Shown here: piece by piece, positions 42,130 through 52,906 of the stretch | How positions within the stretch are numbered: position 1 is the stretch's first letter | How the letters are laid out: each line of letters starts with the position of its first letter | Assembly (NCBI GenBank): GCA_963724535.1 | Contig: CAVRVD010000026.1 | Span: 1 to 64,000, forward strand | DNA: 64,000 bases | Direction: 5' to 3' | From: JADJPO01 sp963724535 | GTDB lineage: Bacteria; Actinomycetota; Actinomycetes; Actinomycetales; Kineosporiaceae | Program-made: the position numbers and the translations under genes | The notes under the pieces: generated by a model | The model's database searches: none | What the model was told of the DNA's origin: nothing | Seen by the model: only the letters and a program-made list of their open reading frames with translations

Positions 42130-43806
42130 ATGAGCGCTGAGGACGAGGACACGGGGGCCTTCGAGACCGGGTTGGAGCCGACCCGGGCCAACCACGCACC
42201 GCTGACTCCACTGGTCTTCCTGGACTGGAGTGCCGACGTCTACCCGGATCGGCTCGCCGTCGTCCACGGCGCGCGACGCTACACCTGGGCGCAGACCCGG
42301 GACCGCTGCCGCCGGCTCGCCTCGGCGTTGGCCGCGCGAGGGATCGGTCGGGGCGACGCGGTCGCCGTCCTGCTGTTCAACACCCCGGAGATGATCGAGG
42401 CGCACTTCGGTGTGCCGATGACCGGCGGGGTGCTGACCACCATCAACACCCGCCTGGACCCCGGCACGATCGGCTACATCCTCGGCCACAGCGGGGCCAA
42501 GGTGCTCCTGGTCGACCGAGCGCTGGCGGGCGTCGCCGCGCAGGCGCTGGCCGCGATGGACGCCGGCGCGGCCCGCCCGATCGTGATCGACGTCGACGAC
42601 AGCGAGTATGACGGGCCGGGCGAGCGGATCGGCGCGAGTGACTACGAGGGTCTGCTGGCCGCGGCGAGCCCGGACTACCGGCGTACCGAACCGGCCCAGG
42701 AGTGGCAGGCGATCGCCCTGAACTACACCTCCGGCACCACCGGCCGGCCCAAGGGCGTGGTCTACCACCACCGCGGCGCGCACCTGAACTCGGTCGGCAA
42801 CATCCTCACCTGGGGGATGCCCCGGCACGCGGTCTACCTGTGGACACTGCCGATGTTCCACTGCAACGGCTGGTGCTTCCCATGGACCATGGCCGCCAAC
42901 TCCGGCACCAATGTCTGCCTGCGCGCGGTCGAGGCCGCGACGGTCTTCGAGCTGATCGCCCGGCACAAGGTCACCCACTACTGCGGCGCCCCGGTGGTGC
43001 ACAGCCTGCTCATCGACTACCCGGCCGAGCGGCGTCCGCCGATCGAGCAGACGGTGCACGGCATGATCGCCGCTGCCCCACCGCCGGTGTCGGTGATCGA
43101 GGGTATGGAGGCCCTGGGCTTCGACCTCACCCATGTCTACGGGCTGACAGAGGTCTACGGCCCGGCCTCGGTGTGCGCCAAGCACGACGAGTGGGACGGT
43201 CTGGACGCCCACGGTCGGGCCGAGCGCAACGGCCGGCAGGGGGTGCGCTACCTGCTGCAGGACGAGATGACCGTCCTCGACACCGAGACCGGTGCCGAGG
43301 TGCCCGCGGACGGCGAGAGCATCGGCGAGATCGTCTATCGCGGCAACATCGTCATGAAGGGCTACTTCAAGGATGTCGACTCCACGGCAGCCGCGTTCGC
43401 CGGTGGGTGGTTCCACTCCGGGGACCTGGCCGTCAAGCACCCCGACGGCTATGCGAAGATCCGCGACCGGGCCAAGGACGTGATCATCTCCGGCGGGGAG
43501 AACATCTCCTCGGTCGAGGTCGAGGACGCCCTGTACGCCCACCCGGCGGTGGCCCTGGTCGCCGTCGTCGCGCACCCCGACCCGACCTGGGGGGAGACGC
43601 CGCGGGCCTACGTCGAGCTCAAGCCCGGCTACGAGGCGAGCGAGGTGCTGGGACAGGCGCTCATCGAGCACTGCCGTGGTCTGCTCGCCCGGTTCAAGGT
43701 GCCTCGCTCGGTGGTCTTCGCCGAGCTGCCGAAGACCTCCACCGGCAAGATCCAGAAGGCGGTGCTGCGGGAGCGGGCCGGGTCGGCGGCGTCCTTTAAG
43801 ACCTGA
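42130..43806 (+). CDS. AMP-forming acyl-CoA synthetase
   Basis: 558 residues of the ANL superfamily. ATP/AMP-binding P-loop LNYTSGTTGRPKGVVYHHRG (~197-216), YGLTEVYGP (~337-345), GDLAVKHPDGYAKIRDRAKD with the hinge, and the C-terminal catalytic Lys in TSTGKIQKAVL. Activates a carboxylic acid to its CoA thioester; medium- or short-chain acid specificity cannot be assigned. The start ATG has AGGGGTAGG upstream and a TAGATT -10 element lies ~40 bases back. It is convergent with the haloalkane dehalogenase across a tandem repeat. Confidence 0.9.
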   Translation: MSAEDEDTGAFETGLEPTRANHAPLTPLVFLDWSADVYPDRLAVVHGARRYTWAQTRDRCRRLASALAARGIGRGDAVAVLLFNTPEMIEAHFGVPMTGGVLTTINTRLDPGTIGYILGHSGAKVLLVDRALAGVAAQALAAMDAGAARPIVIDVDDSEYDGPGERIGASDYEGLLAAASPDYRRTEPAQEWQAIALNYTSGTTGRPKGVVYHHRGAHLNSVGNILTWGMPRHAVYLWTLPMFHCNGWCFPWTMAANSGTNVCLRAVEAATVFELIARHKVTHYCGAPVVHSLLIDYPAERRPPIEQTVHGMIAAAPPPVSVIEGMEALGFDLTHVYGLTEVYGPASVCAKHDEWDGLDAHGRAERNGRQGVRYLLQDEMTVLDTETGAEVPADGESIGEIVYRGNIVMKGYFKDVDSTAAAFAGGWFHSGDLAVKHPDGYAKIRDRAKDVIISGGENISSVEVEDALYAHPAVALVAVVAHPDPTWGETPRAYVELKPGYEASEVLGQALIEHCRGLLARFKVPRSVVFAELPKTSTGKIQKAVLRERAGSAASFKT

Positions 43807-43816
43807 CTCGCCCGCC

Positions 43817-44030
43817 CGCGCCCGTGCGTGAAGGTCACTGTGGGCGTTGGTGGCTGCTATGGCGACCGCGGCTGCACACGCTGATCTTCACACCCAGGGG
43901 CGGAGCACCCTCGCGCCCGTGCGTGAAGGTCACTGTGGGTGTTGGCGGCTGCTATGGCGACCGCGGCTGCACACGCTGATCTTCACACCAGGGGCGGAGC
44001 CCCTCGGCCCGTGGTGAAGATCACTGTGCC
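43817..44030. repeat. 95-bp tandem repeat, two full copies and a partial third
   Basis: Copies begin near 43817 and 43912 (period 95), about 95% identical; a partial copy follows from ~44005. Each contains GTGAAGGTCACTGTG near its start and CTGATCTTCACAC near its end; these ends form near-perfect inverted repeats (GTGAAGGTCA against TGATCTTCAC), so each copy can form a hairpin. It fills the gap between two convergent genes; no open frame is credible here. It could act as a bidirectional terminator or be a REP-like mobile unit. Confidence 0.85.
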
Positions 44031-44063
44031 CCGATGTGGCTACGCACCCACGGCCCAGAGGCC

Positions 44064-44972
44064 TCACTGACCGGGCGTGGTCCGCGCCACGAAGTCGACG
44101 ACCACCGAGGCGAACGCGTCAGGGGCGTCCTCCTGGACGAAGTGCCCGGCGCCGGTGATGGTCGTGTGCGGCTGGTCGGTGGCGCCGGGCACCTTCTCGC
44201 GCAGCCACCGGTCCCCGCCCCGGGTGATCGGGTCACGGTCCGCGAACGCGCACAGCAGGGGAGTCTCCAGCGTCGAAAGCGCTTGCCAGGCAGCCCGGTT
44301 GGCCGGTGCCGCGGGGTCGTCCGGGGTGTTCGGCACCAGGTCCGGGAAGGCTCGCACCCCGACGGTATAGGCGGGGGTGGGGAACGGCGCGGCGTAGGCG
44401 GCCCGCTCGGTGTCGGTCAGCGACCGCAGGCAGCCGGAGTCGACCATCCGCGCGATGTCCAGCGTCGGCGCGCTGCGCACCATCGCCCGGAAGGCCTGCC
44501 AGCGCGGAGGCATCGGCACGTCCCCGGAGGGCAGCCCGGTGTTCGACCAGACCGAGCCGGCGAACCGGTCCGGATGCTCGGCGAGCAGTCGCAGGCCGAG
44601 CAGCCCACCCCAGTCCTGACCGACGAAGACCACCTGCCGCAGGTCGAGGACGTCGAACAGCGCCTCCCGCAGCCACTCCACGTGCCCGGCGTAGGAGTAG
44701 GCCTGGGCCGCGGTGGGCTTGTCGCTGCGGCCGAAGCCGATCAGGTCCGGGACGACGACCTGCAGCCCGGCCGCCAGCAGGTGGTCGACCATCACCCGGT
44801 ACAGGAACCCCCAGGTCGGCTCGCCGTGCACCAGCACCACGGTCGGCGCGTCCGCAGGCCCCTCTCGCACGTAGCCCATCCGCAGACCGTCTGTGAGGTC
44901 GAGACAGCGGGGCTCGTGGTCGTAGCCCCGGATCTCAGCGAAGCACTCGTCGGGGGTCCGTAGCGCGTCCAT
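44064..44972 (-). CDS. Haloalkane dehalogenase-like alpha/beta hydrolase
   Basis: 302 residues. The oxyanion-region HGEPTW (49-54), nucleophile Asp120 with the following halide-stabilising Trp (VGQDWGGLLG), the acid FADRDP and catalytic His in TGAGHFVQED give the haloalkane dehalogenase triad; Asp rather than Ser as nucleophile excludes an esterase. Such enzymes hydrolyse carbon-halogen bonds, but natural substrates are often unknown. Start ATG 44972; the upstream longer frame is not supported. Confidence 0.88.
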   Translation of the reverse strand: MDALRTPDECFAEIRGYDHEPRCLDLTDGLRMGYVREGPADAPTVVLVHGEPTWGFLYRVMVDHLLAAGLQVVVPDLIGFGRSDKPTAAQAYSYAGHVEWLREALFDVLDLRQVVFVGQDWGGLLGLRLLAEHPDRFAGSVWSNTGLPSGDVPMPPRWQAFRAMVRSAPTLDIARMVDSGCLRSLTDTERAAYAAPFPTPAYTVGVRAFPDLVPNTPDDPAAPANRAAWQALSTLETPLLCAFADRDPITRGGDRWLREKVPGATDQPHTTITGAGHFVQEDAPDAFASVVVDFVARTTPGQ

Positions 44973-45056
44973 CGAGCCAGTATGTGCCCCACTGCCGGAT
45001 CGTGAATGTGCTCGCGCCTCGGGCAGATGTGCCGGGGCCGGCACGGCCCGGCTCGC

Positions 45057-45062
45057 TAGCCT
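45057..45062 (+). promoter_or_regulatory. -10 element TAGCCT, leaderless nucleoside hydrolase gene
   Basis: TAGCCT lies six bases before ATG 45069. Confidence 0.5.
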
Positions 45063-45068
45063 CTCGCC

Positions 45069-46058
45069 ATGGCACGTGAGGTGCGCACGCCTGTCGTGCT
45101 CGACGTCGACACCGGGGTGGACGACGCGTGCGCGCTGCTGCTCGCGGCTCGCCACCCTGGGCTCGACCTGCGCGCGGTGACCTGTGTGGCCGGCAACGCC
45201 GACGTCGACCAGGTGGTCGCCAACACCATCACGGTGCTGGACGTCGCGGGCCGGGACGACGTACCGGTCGCCCGTGGTGCGACCCGGCCGCTGCTGGAGC
45301 CCGCCCGACCGGCCCGGCACGTGCACGGCGAGGACGGGATGGGCGATCTTGATCTGTCCGGGCTGGGCCTAACCCGCTCCGAGCGGGCCGCCGAGGCCCG
45401 GCACGCCGTGGAGCTGCTGCGCGACGTCCTGGTCGGTGCCGCCGCGACGGGGCAGCGGGTCACCCTGGTACCGCTGGCACCGATGACTAACGTGGCGATG
45501 CTGCTGCGTACCCACCCCGAGTCCGCAGCGGGGCTGGACCGGATCGTGTTCATGGGCGGTGCCGCCCTGGTCGGCAACGCCACCGCGGCGGCCGAGTTCA
45601 ACGTGTGGCACGACCCCGAGTCGGCAGCGATCGTGCTGGACGCCGCGACCGAGCTCGGCGTCCAGGTCACCATGTACGGCCTCGACGTCTTCTATGACGT
45701 ACGGGTGAGCCGTTCGCAGGCAACCGATCTCATGGCGTCCACGGCGGCCGTCGCGCGACTCGCCGGGGCCCTGATCGACTTCCAGTGCCATCGTTTCGCC
45801 TCCGGCGACGCGACCATCGGCGACGCCGGGGCGGTCTGTGCCGTGGCGGAACCGAGCGGTCTGACCACGCGGCGACTCCCGGTGCGGATCGAGCTGGCCG
45901 GATCCTGGACCCGCGGACAGACCGTCGTCGACCAGCGACCGGGCGGTCTCGACCACGTCCACGACCCGCACGGCCTGGCTCCCGCGGTCGTCGACGTCGG
46001 GCTCGACGTGGACGGCGAGCGGTACCGGCGGCTGTGGCTCGCAGTCGTATCGGGTTGA
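45069..46058 (+). CDS. Inosine-uridine preferring nucleoside hydrolase family
   Basis: 329 residues. The metal-binding N-terminus is VLDVDTGVDDACALLLA (Asp12, Asp14, Asp18, Asp19), with the later FMGGAAL and NVWHDPESAAIVL motifs. The enzyme releases the base from ribonucleosides for salvage; specificity is not predictable. It follows the divergent dehalogenase gene across a short gap. Confidence 0.9.
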   Translation: MAREVRTPVVLDVDTGVDDACALLLAARHPGLDLRAVTCVAGNADVDQVVANTITVLDVAGRDDVPVARGATRPLLEPARPARHVHGEDGMGDLDLSGLGLTRSERAAEARHAVELLRDVLVGAAATGQRVTLVPLAPMTNVAMLLRTHPESAAGLDRIVFMGGAALVGNATAAAEFNVWHDPESAAIVLDAATELGVQVTMYGLDVFYDVRVSRSQATDLMASTAAVARLAGALIDFQCHRFASGDATIGDAGAVCAVAEPSGLTTRRLPVRIELAGSWTRGQTVVDQRPGGLDHVHDPHGLAPAVVDVGLDVDGERYRRLWLAVVSG

Positions 46059-46061
46059 GTC

Positions 46062-47291
46062 TCAGCCCACCGGTCGGACGGCGATCACGCTCTGCCGCCC
46101 GGCCACCCGGGTCAGCACGATGGTCGTCTCGCTCGACCCCCGAGTGGCGTCCAGGCGCAGCTGGCGGCGCAGCTGCTCCGGCTCGACCGCCGTCCCGCGC
46201 TTTTTGATGGTCAGCCGGCCGATGTCCCGGTCGCGCAGCCAGGTGCGCAGCCGCTTGAGCTGGAAGCCGAAGACGTCCTGGACGGCGTACGCCCGGGCCA
46301 ACGGGGTGCGCACCAGGGCGTCGCCGGTCACGTAGGCGATCGTCGCGTCCAGCAGTCGGCCGTCCACGGCCGCCGCGACCTGGCCGACCAGCCCGGCCCG
46401 GATCACCGCGCCGTCCGGCTCGTACAGGTAGCTCCCGACCGGTCCCACCTCCGGCTCGCCCAGCCCGGCGTCGCTGACCTCGGCCGGCTCCCGGGTCCGG
46501 TCGTCGTCCCTGGGCAGCACCAGGGCGGCCCGGCGGACGCCGTCCCGGGCCAGCAGCCCGAACCACAGCCCGGCCTCGACCACCTCGCCGTCCACCGAGA
46601 TCCACTGTGCCTCGACCGGTGCGGGCCGGTCGTGCGGAATGAGGTGGTGTGGGATGCCGGGCGCCGTCTTCAACCCGACGGCGGGTAGCTGGCCGGCCAG
46701 GTCCAGCACGAAGGACAGCGGCGGTGAGCCGGCGCGTGGGTCGAGCAGTCGTCTGCCGCTCGTGCCGTGGCGGCGGGACGGGTCGCAGAAGGCCCCACCG
46801 AAGCCGGCCAGATCGCCGTCCACGCTCATTGTCGTCACGTCGGCACAGCGCACAGTAGCCTCCGGCCAGTGCCGCAGGTTCATCGTGGCCGCCGCGGCGG
46901 TGATCTCGTCGCGATCGACGGCGAGCACCTCGCGGTCGAAGGTGGCCAGGGCCATCGCGTCGGCCCCGATCCCGCAGCCGAGGTCGGCGACCCGTTCGAT
47001 GCCAGCCGAGACGAACCGCTGCGCGTGCCGGGCCGCGACCTGGAACCTGGTCGCCTGCTCCAGGCCGGCGGGGGTGAGCAACATGCCGTCGGCGAACGGT
47101 CCGAACTTGGTCCGGGCCGCCGCCCGTAGCCGGGACTGGGTCAGGGCCGCCGCGACGAGGTCCGCCGGGTGGCCGTCGCGGCGCAGCTGCTCCCCGAGGG
47201 CCAGGGCCAGCTGCTCGTCGTACGGCGGCAGGGACTCCAGCAGCGCCCAGCCCTGCTCGGTGAGCAGCGCGGAGATGCCGTCGGTGTCCAC
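46062..47291 (-). CDS. SAM-dependent methyltransferase with THUMP-like C-terminus
   Basis: 409 residues. SAM-binding motif I is VADLGCGIGADAMALA (~105-120), with motif DRDEITAAAATMN and AFCDPSRR following; the C-terminal part includes RTWLRDRDIGRLTIKKRGTA (~350-370), the THUMP-like/RNA-binding end seen in actinobacterial homologues. An RNA target is likely but unproven. The GTG at 47291 is preferred because GAGGA lies about eight bases upstream; a longer frame to 47333 would begin inside the chaperonin operator with no ribosome site. It is divergent from groES. Confidence 0.85.
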   Translation of the reverse strand: MDTDGISALLTEQGWALLESLPPYDEQLALALGEQLRRDGHPADLVAAALTQSRLRAAARTKFGPFADGMLLTPAGLEQATRFQVAARHAQRFVSAGIERVADLGCGIGADAMALATFDREVLAVDRDEITAAAATMNLRHWPEATVRCADVTTMSVDGDLAGFGGAFCDPSRRHGTSGRRLLDPRAGSPPLSFVLDLAGQLPAVGLKTAPGIPHHLIPHDRPAPVEAQWISVDGEVVEAGLWFGLLARDGVRRAALVLPRDDDRTREPAEVSDAGLGEPEVGPVGSYLYEPDGAVIRAGLVGQVAAAVDGRLLDATIAYVTGDALVRTPLARAYAVQDVFGFQLKRLRTWLRDRDIGRLTIKKRGTAVEPEQLRRQLRLDATRGSSETTIVLTRVAGRQSVIAVRPVG

Positions 47292-47326
47292 CGGCTGATC
47301 CTCGCATGTCGTCTCGGGCGACATAT

Positions 47327-47353
47327 TTGGCACTCGGTTTGACCGAGTGCTAA
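47327..47353. promoter_or_regulatory. CIRCE element 1 (HrcA operator)
   Basis: TTGGCACTC (47327-47335), nine bases, then GAGTGCTAA (47345-47353): one mismatch from the consensus TTAGCACTC-N9-GAGTGCTAA. It overlaps the -35 region of the groES promoter, so HrcA binding would repress. Confidence 0.85.
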
Positions 47354-47368
47354 ACGGCGGCCTAGATT
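47339..47368 (+). promoter_or_regulatory. groES-groEL promoter
   Basis: TTGACC (47339-47344), 18-base spacer, TAGATT (47363-47368), predicting transcription from ~47375, inside the second CIRCE. Leader of ~115 bases to groES. Confidence 0.7.
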
Positions 47369-47373
47369 CGGGG

Positions 47374-47400
47374 TTGGCACTCTCAGTGTGAGTGTGCCAA
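47374..47400. promoter_or_regulatory. CIRCE element 2
   Basis: TTGGCACTC (47374-47382), nine bases, then GTGTGCCAA (47392-47400). The right half has one mismatch to the complement of the left. It covers the predicted transcription start. Confidence 0.75.
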
Positions 47401-47491
47401 TAGTTGGGCGGTCCGTACCGACACCCGCGACGGCGGTTCGGGCCCCCGTATCAGACGCCCGCATCGACATTCCCGAAGGGGAGGTCCGCAA

Positions 47492-47791
47492 GTGTCGGTC
47501 TCCATCAAGCCGCTCGAGGACCGCATCGTGGTCGAGCCTCTCGAGGCCGAGCAGACCACCGCGTCCGGTCTGGTCATCCCGGACACCGCGAAGGAGAAGC
47601 CCCAGGAGGGCAAGGTCCTGGCGGTCGGCCCGGGGCGCTTCGACGACGAAGGCGAGAAGCGCATCCCGCTCGACGTGAAGGTCGGCGACACCGTGCTGTA
47701 CAGCAAGTACGGCGGCACCGAGGTGAAGTACAACGGTCAGGAGTACCTGATCCTGTCGGCTCGCGACGTGCTGGCCGTCATCGAGAAGTGA
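47492..47791 (+). CDS. groES: Co-chaperonin GroES
   Basis: 99 residues. N-terminal [27 protein letters not shown] with the mobile loop, then [11 protein letters not shown] and [21 protein letters not shown], ending DVLAVIEK, all as in GroES. It caps GroEL and assists folding. GTG start follows GAAGGGGAGG. Control by two CIRCE elements indicates heat-shock regulation through HrcA, whose gene is not in the window. Confidence 0.97.
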   Translation: MSVSIKPLEDRIVVEPLEAEQTTASGLVIPDTAKEKPQEGKVLAVGPGRFDDEGEKRIPLDVKVGDTVLYSKYGGTEVKYNGQEYLILSARDVLAVIEK

Positions 47792-47904
47792 GCCTCACCG
47801 ACGGGTGCGCAGCACCCTGGCGGTGAGTAACACCGAGCAGTGAGCGAGCATGTCCGTCGGCCCGCACCGGTCTCCGGTTGCAGGTCGTCGTCGGCACCTC
47901 GTGA

Positions 47905-49665
<1,761 letters not shown>

Positions 49666-49704
49666 CCTGCCCGCCGGCTCAGCAGGCCATCGCGTCGGGT
49701 AGCA

Positions 49705-49740
49705 CGAAGGGGCTCGATCCCACAGGGTCGAGCCCCTTCG
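49705..49740. terminator. Bidirectional terminator after groEL1 / whiD
   Basis: CGAAGGGGCTCGA (49705-49717) and TCGAGCCCCTTCG (49728-49740) are perfectly complementary over 13 bases, extendable inward by three more pairs, in the gap between the convergent groEL1 and whiB genes. Confidence 0.85.
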
Positions 49741-49788
49741 TACCTCGCTCGCCGCGGCGACCCACCGGTGCCGCGGCCTCGAGGCCGC

Positions 49789-50091
49789 TCAGCAGGCGGA
49801 GGCGACTGCCGGCCGACGCCGGGTCGAGTAGATCGACTCACGGTCGTCCTCGCTGAGCCCGCCCCACACGCCGTACGGCTCGCGAACGGCGAGCGCGTGC
49901 TCTCGACACTGTGTGATCACTGGACACTCGGCGCAGACGGCCTTCGCCGCCAGGTCGCGGTTGCGCCGGGCCGGACCGCGCTCGCCCTCCGGGTGGAAGA
50001 ACAGGGTCGGGTCCGCGTCGCGGCATGCGCCGACCAGCTGCCAGTCCCACAGGTCGGCCACCGGTCCGGGGAGCCGGGAGATCTCTGCCAT
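49789..50091 (-). CDS. whiD: WhiB-family Fe-S regulator, WhiD/WhiB3 type
   Basis: 100 residues. Four Cys (23, 53, 56, 62) in the WhiB spacing hold a 4Fe-4S cluster, and GVWGG (75-79) plus the basic C-terminus complete the domain. The cluster senses redox or NO and the protein binds the sigma factor. Position next to groEL1 and before bldM matches Streptomyces whiD and Mycobacterium whiB3. ATG 50091 follows GAGG at the right distance; the longer frame to 50232 is not supported. The -35 and -10 lie in the upstream region. Confidence 0.92.
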   Translation of the reverse strand: MAEISRLPGPVADLWDWQLVGACRDADPTLFFHPEGERGPARRNRDLAAKAVCAECPVITQCREHALAVREPYGVWGGLSEDDRESIYSTRRRPAVASAC

Positions 50092-50471
50092 CTGAACACC
50101 TCGTCGTCTTGGGGGACTTGTTGCCGTCGCGGTGGTACCGGAGGCCGGTGCGCTTCGCCGAGCGTCGGGGCGAGCCTGCGGCCGACCCGCTCTGTGCTGG
50201 ATAATGCGTGGCTTGTCGTTCTCCTGCCTCACCCTGACCCTACCAATCGATTCATAGGTTGTTCAACAACCAAGTCTGTGACGACGTCGCGACTTTCGGT
50301 AATGCTCCCGTGGTCGACGGGTGCCGCTTCCACGAGGTGGGTCCTGCGGCGCGGCGACCCCAGCGGACCCAACGACTGGGAACCGTGTGGGGTGCCTGAG
50401 TAGGGGTCCCGGTCGCCGGGTGGTCTCGGCCCGCCGACCCAGGTCGTGATGCGGACCCCGGCCATCACCAC
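50092..50471. promoter_or_regulatory. whiD promoter region with a 15-bp palindrome
   Basis: On the minus strand TTGAAC (50261-50266) and TAGGGT (50237-50242) are 18 bases apart, predicting whiD transcription from about 50230. The perfect palindrome GGTTGTT-C-AACAACC (50257-50271) covers this -35, marking a likely operator. No gene lies in this 380-base stretch. A second minus-strand -10-like CATTAT is near 50202. Confidence 0.55.
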
Positions 50472-50477
50472 CACAAT
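50472..50477 (+). promoter_or_regulatory. -10 element CACAAT, leaderless MerR/B12 gene
   Basis: CACAAT lies six bases before ATG 50484. Confidence 0.45.
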
Positions 50478-50483
50478 GACCAG

Positions 50484-51473
50484 ATGGCTGATCGGCAGCG
50501 TGCGAAGGCGGCGCCGCTGCCGGAGTCGGACGCAGGCAGCCGAGCAGTCAGGGCGCTGACCGTCGCAGCGGTGGCCCGCCGGCTCGGCGTCGCGCCGTCC
50601 ACCCTACGGACGTGGGACCGGCGCTACGGCCTCGGCCCGCGGGGGCACTCCTCGGGTGCCCATCGCCGCTACACCACCGAGGACCTCGCGCGTCTGCTCA
50701 TCATGCGCCGGCTCACTCTGGAGGGTGTGCCGCCGGCTGAGGCGGCGCGGATCGCCGGTGAGCACTCCGGTGGTGACGAGGTCCTGGCCGCCTGGGCGGT
50801 GGGCAGCGCCGACGGAGGGGGCGACCTCGCGATCCGGGGCCTGCCCGGCGAGGTCGCGGTGGACGTCACCGCGGCTGTCCGGGGTCTGTTCAGGGCGGCG
50901 AGCTCCCTGGACTTCGTCGAGATGGCCCGGCTGCTGCGCGCCGGCCTGGGCACCCGCGGCATCGAGGACACCTGGCAGAGCCTCGCCCTGCCCGTGCTGG
51001 CCCGGATCGGCGAGCGCTGGGAGGCCACCGGGGAGGGCGTCGAGATGGAGCACGCCCTGTCCCAGGTGCTCACCTCGGTGCTGCACGCGGAGCGGCCGGT
51101 CCCACTGCATCCCCTCAACACCAGCCCGGTGTTGCTCGGCTGCGCCGAGGGCGAGCAGCACACTCTGGCCCTGTCCGTGCTCGACTACGCCCTGGCCGAG
51201 CGCGGTGTGCTCTGCCGGGTGCTCGGTGCCGGGATGCCGCGCCAGGCGCTGGTCGACGCCGCCCGCCGCAGCGGTCCGGCGGCGATCTTCCTGTTCGCGC
51301 AGCTGCCGACCCGGGACGAGCTGCTGCTCGCCGAGCTGCCGCGGCAGCGGCCCTCCCCCCGGCTCATCGTCGGTGGCCCGGGCTGGGCGGCCTGCGAGCT
51401 GCCGCCCCGGGTCCGCCACGTGAACAGCCTGCGCGAGTCGGTCACCGAGATCGTGGACGCCGTCCGGTTCTGA
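50484..51473 (+). CDS. MerR-family regulator with cobalamin-binding-like domain
   Basis: 329 residues. N-terminal MerR HTH (TVAAVARRLGVAPSTLRTWDRRYG, in part, ~26-49; HRRYTTEDL). The centre has the B12-sensing helix-bundle signature Wx9EH (Trp179, Glu189, His190) known from CarH/LitR light-dependent regulators; the following domain is Rossmann-like, with ExHxxA (Glu224, His226) where CarH has ExHxxG with the axial His. A light- or B12-responsive repressor is likely. It sits between whiD and bldM, an insertion into the otherwise familiar order. Confidence 0.85.
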   Translation: MADRQRAKAAPLPESDAGSRAVRALTVAAVARRLGVAPSTLRTWDRRYGLGPRGHSSGAHRRYTTEDLARLLIMRRLTLEGVPPAEAARIAGEHSGGDEVLAAWAVGSADGGGDLAIRGLPGEVAVDVTAAVRGLFRAASSLDFVEMARLLRAGLGTRGIEDTWQSLALPVLARIGERWEATGEGVEMEHALSQVLTSVLHAERPVPLHPLNTSPVLLGCAEGEQHTLALSVLDYALAERGVLCRVLGAGMPRQALVDAARRSGPAAIFLFAQLPTRDELLLAELPRQRPSPRLIVGGPGWAACELPPRVRHVNSLRESVTEIVDAVRF

Positions 51474-51499
51474 CCCGGCACCGGTTCTGACCCGACACC
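51466..51499 (+). repeat. 17-bp tandem duplication across the merR stop codon
   Basis: GGTTCTGACCCGGCACC (51466-51482) is followed directly by GGTTCTGACCCGACACC (51483-51499), one mismatch; the first copy contains the stop codon. Confidence 0.9.
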
Positions 51500-51616
51500 G
51501 CCCGTCGACCGTCCCGCCCCGCGCATCCCCTCCAGTTCCCCTCCGACGGTGACGACACCAGGAGCGTGAACCGCCCGCGCTGCCCGGCGCGGTGGTGAGG
51601 CGGAAGGGGATCGGCC

Positions 51617-52231
51617 GTGGCAACGGTGCTCGTATGCGACGATTCGGCGGCGGTGCGGGACAACCTGCATCGGGTGCTCGCCGGTGTCCCGGGAATCACC
51701 CGGGTCGTGGATGCCGCCTCCGGTGAGGAGGCGCTGGCCAAGTGGCCCGTCGAACGGCCCTCGCTGGTGCTCATGGATGTGCGAATGCCGGGGATCGGCG
51801 GCGTCGAGGCCGCCCGCCGCCTCCTTGCGCGCCATCCCGAAGCGTTGGTGATCATGGTGACCGTCGCCGAGGACGCTGAAGGAGTCGCCAGAGCAGTGGC
51901 CGGCGGCGCGCGGGGGTATCTTGTCAAGGACGCGACGAGGGAGGAGATGACGGCCGCCGTGGTGCATGCGCTGTCCGATGCCGTCTGGCGTCGCCCGCTG
52001 CCCGCACCGCGGTCTGTCCAGGCATCGGAGTCGGCCCCATCGCTCACCGAACGGGAGATGCAGGTCCTGACCGGGATGAGTCGCGGTCGCAGCAACGCCG
52101 AGATCGGCAAGGAGCTCTTCCTGTCCGAAGACACCGTGAAGACCCACGCACGGCGGCTGTTCCGCAAGCTGGACGCCGCGGACCGTGCGCAGGCTGTTGC
52201 CGTTGGGTTCCGCTGGGGATTGGTGCGCTGA
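51617..52231 (+). CDS. bldM: BldM-like response regulator
   Basis: 204 residues. Receiver domain with Asp8/Asp9 and candidate phosphoacceptor Asp54 ([10 protein letters not shown]); LuxR-type HTH from [22 protein letters not shown] to [11 protein letters not shown] (~145-190). The whole resembles Streptomyces BldM, an orphan (possibly atypical) response regulator that forms homo- and heterodimers (with WhiI) to control aerial development. Its place beside whiD and the sigma factor supports the assignment. GTG 51617 follows AAGGGGA by seven bases. Confidence 0.9.
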   Translation: MATVLVCDDSAAVRDNLHRVLAGVPGITRVVDAASGEEALAKWPVERPSLVLMDVRMPGIGGVEAARRLLARHPEALVIMVTVAEDAEGVARAVAGGARGYLVKDATREEMTAAVVHALSDAVWRRPLPAPRSVQASESAPSLTEREMQVLTGMSRGRSNAEIGKELFLSEDTVKTHARRLFRKLDAADRAQAVAVGFRWGLVR

Positions 52232-52322
52232 GTCAGTGCGGTCGGGGGACAAGGTTGCCCAGCGCGGGAGCGTCCGGGGGCGGGTGTCGGGACCTGATGT
52301 AACGGAATCGTCACGTCGTCCG

Positions 52323-52906
52323 ATGACATCGGTGGACAAAGTCCGGGAGGACCTCCACCAGCTGGCCAGCTCAGCGGTCCTTGGTGATCGGCACGCGGCG
52401 GAGGAATTGCTCGGCGAGGTCCACACCTTGGCCCATCGCTACTGCCGGGCCCGTCTTTCCCGCTATCCCGGTGCGGAGCATGCGGCGGACGACGTGGCCC
52501 AGGAGGTCTGCATCGCCGTGCTGTCCGCCCTGCCCCGCTACCGAGACGAAGGCAAGCCGTTCGAGGCCTTCGTCTACCGGGTGGCCGCCAACAAGGTCGC
52601 TGACGCACAGCGCGCCACCTACCGGCGTCCGCAGGCCAGCGCTGAGCTGCCCGAGGTGATCGACCTGACCGACGGGCCGGAGGGCCTGGCCATGCGCCGC
52701 TCCGACGTGAACGAGGCGCGTTCGCTGCTCGAGCACCTGCCCGAGTCCCATCGCGAGCTCATGGTGCTGCGGGTCGGCGTGGGGCTGTCGGCCGAGGCGA
52801 CCGGGCAGGCTCTGGGGATGAGCGCCGGAGCAGTGCGGGTGGCCCAGTACCGGGCCATGCAGAAGCTGCGTGAGCTGGTGGCGCGGGATCCCGAGCGGTG
52901 GCGGTC

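Noticed and set aside
43817..44030. CRISPR array
   Set aside because: Only two copies of a 95-base unit with no variable spacers of regular length and no cas genes.
47291..47333. Longer N-terminus for the methyltransferase starting at 47333
   Set aside because: It would start inside CIRCE 1 with no ribosome site, whereas GTG 47291 has GAGGA at the right distance.
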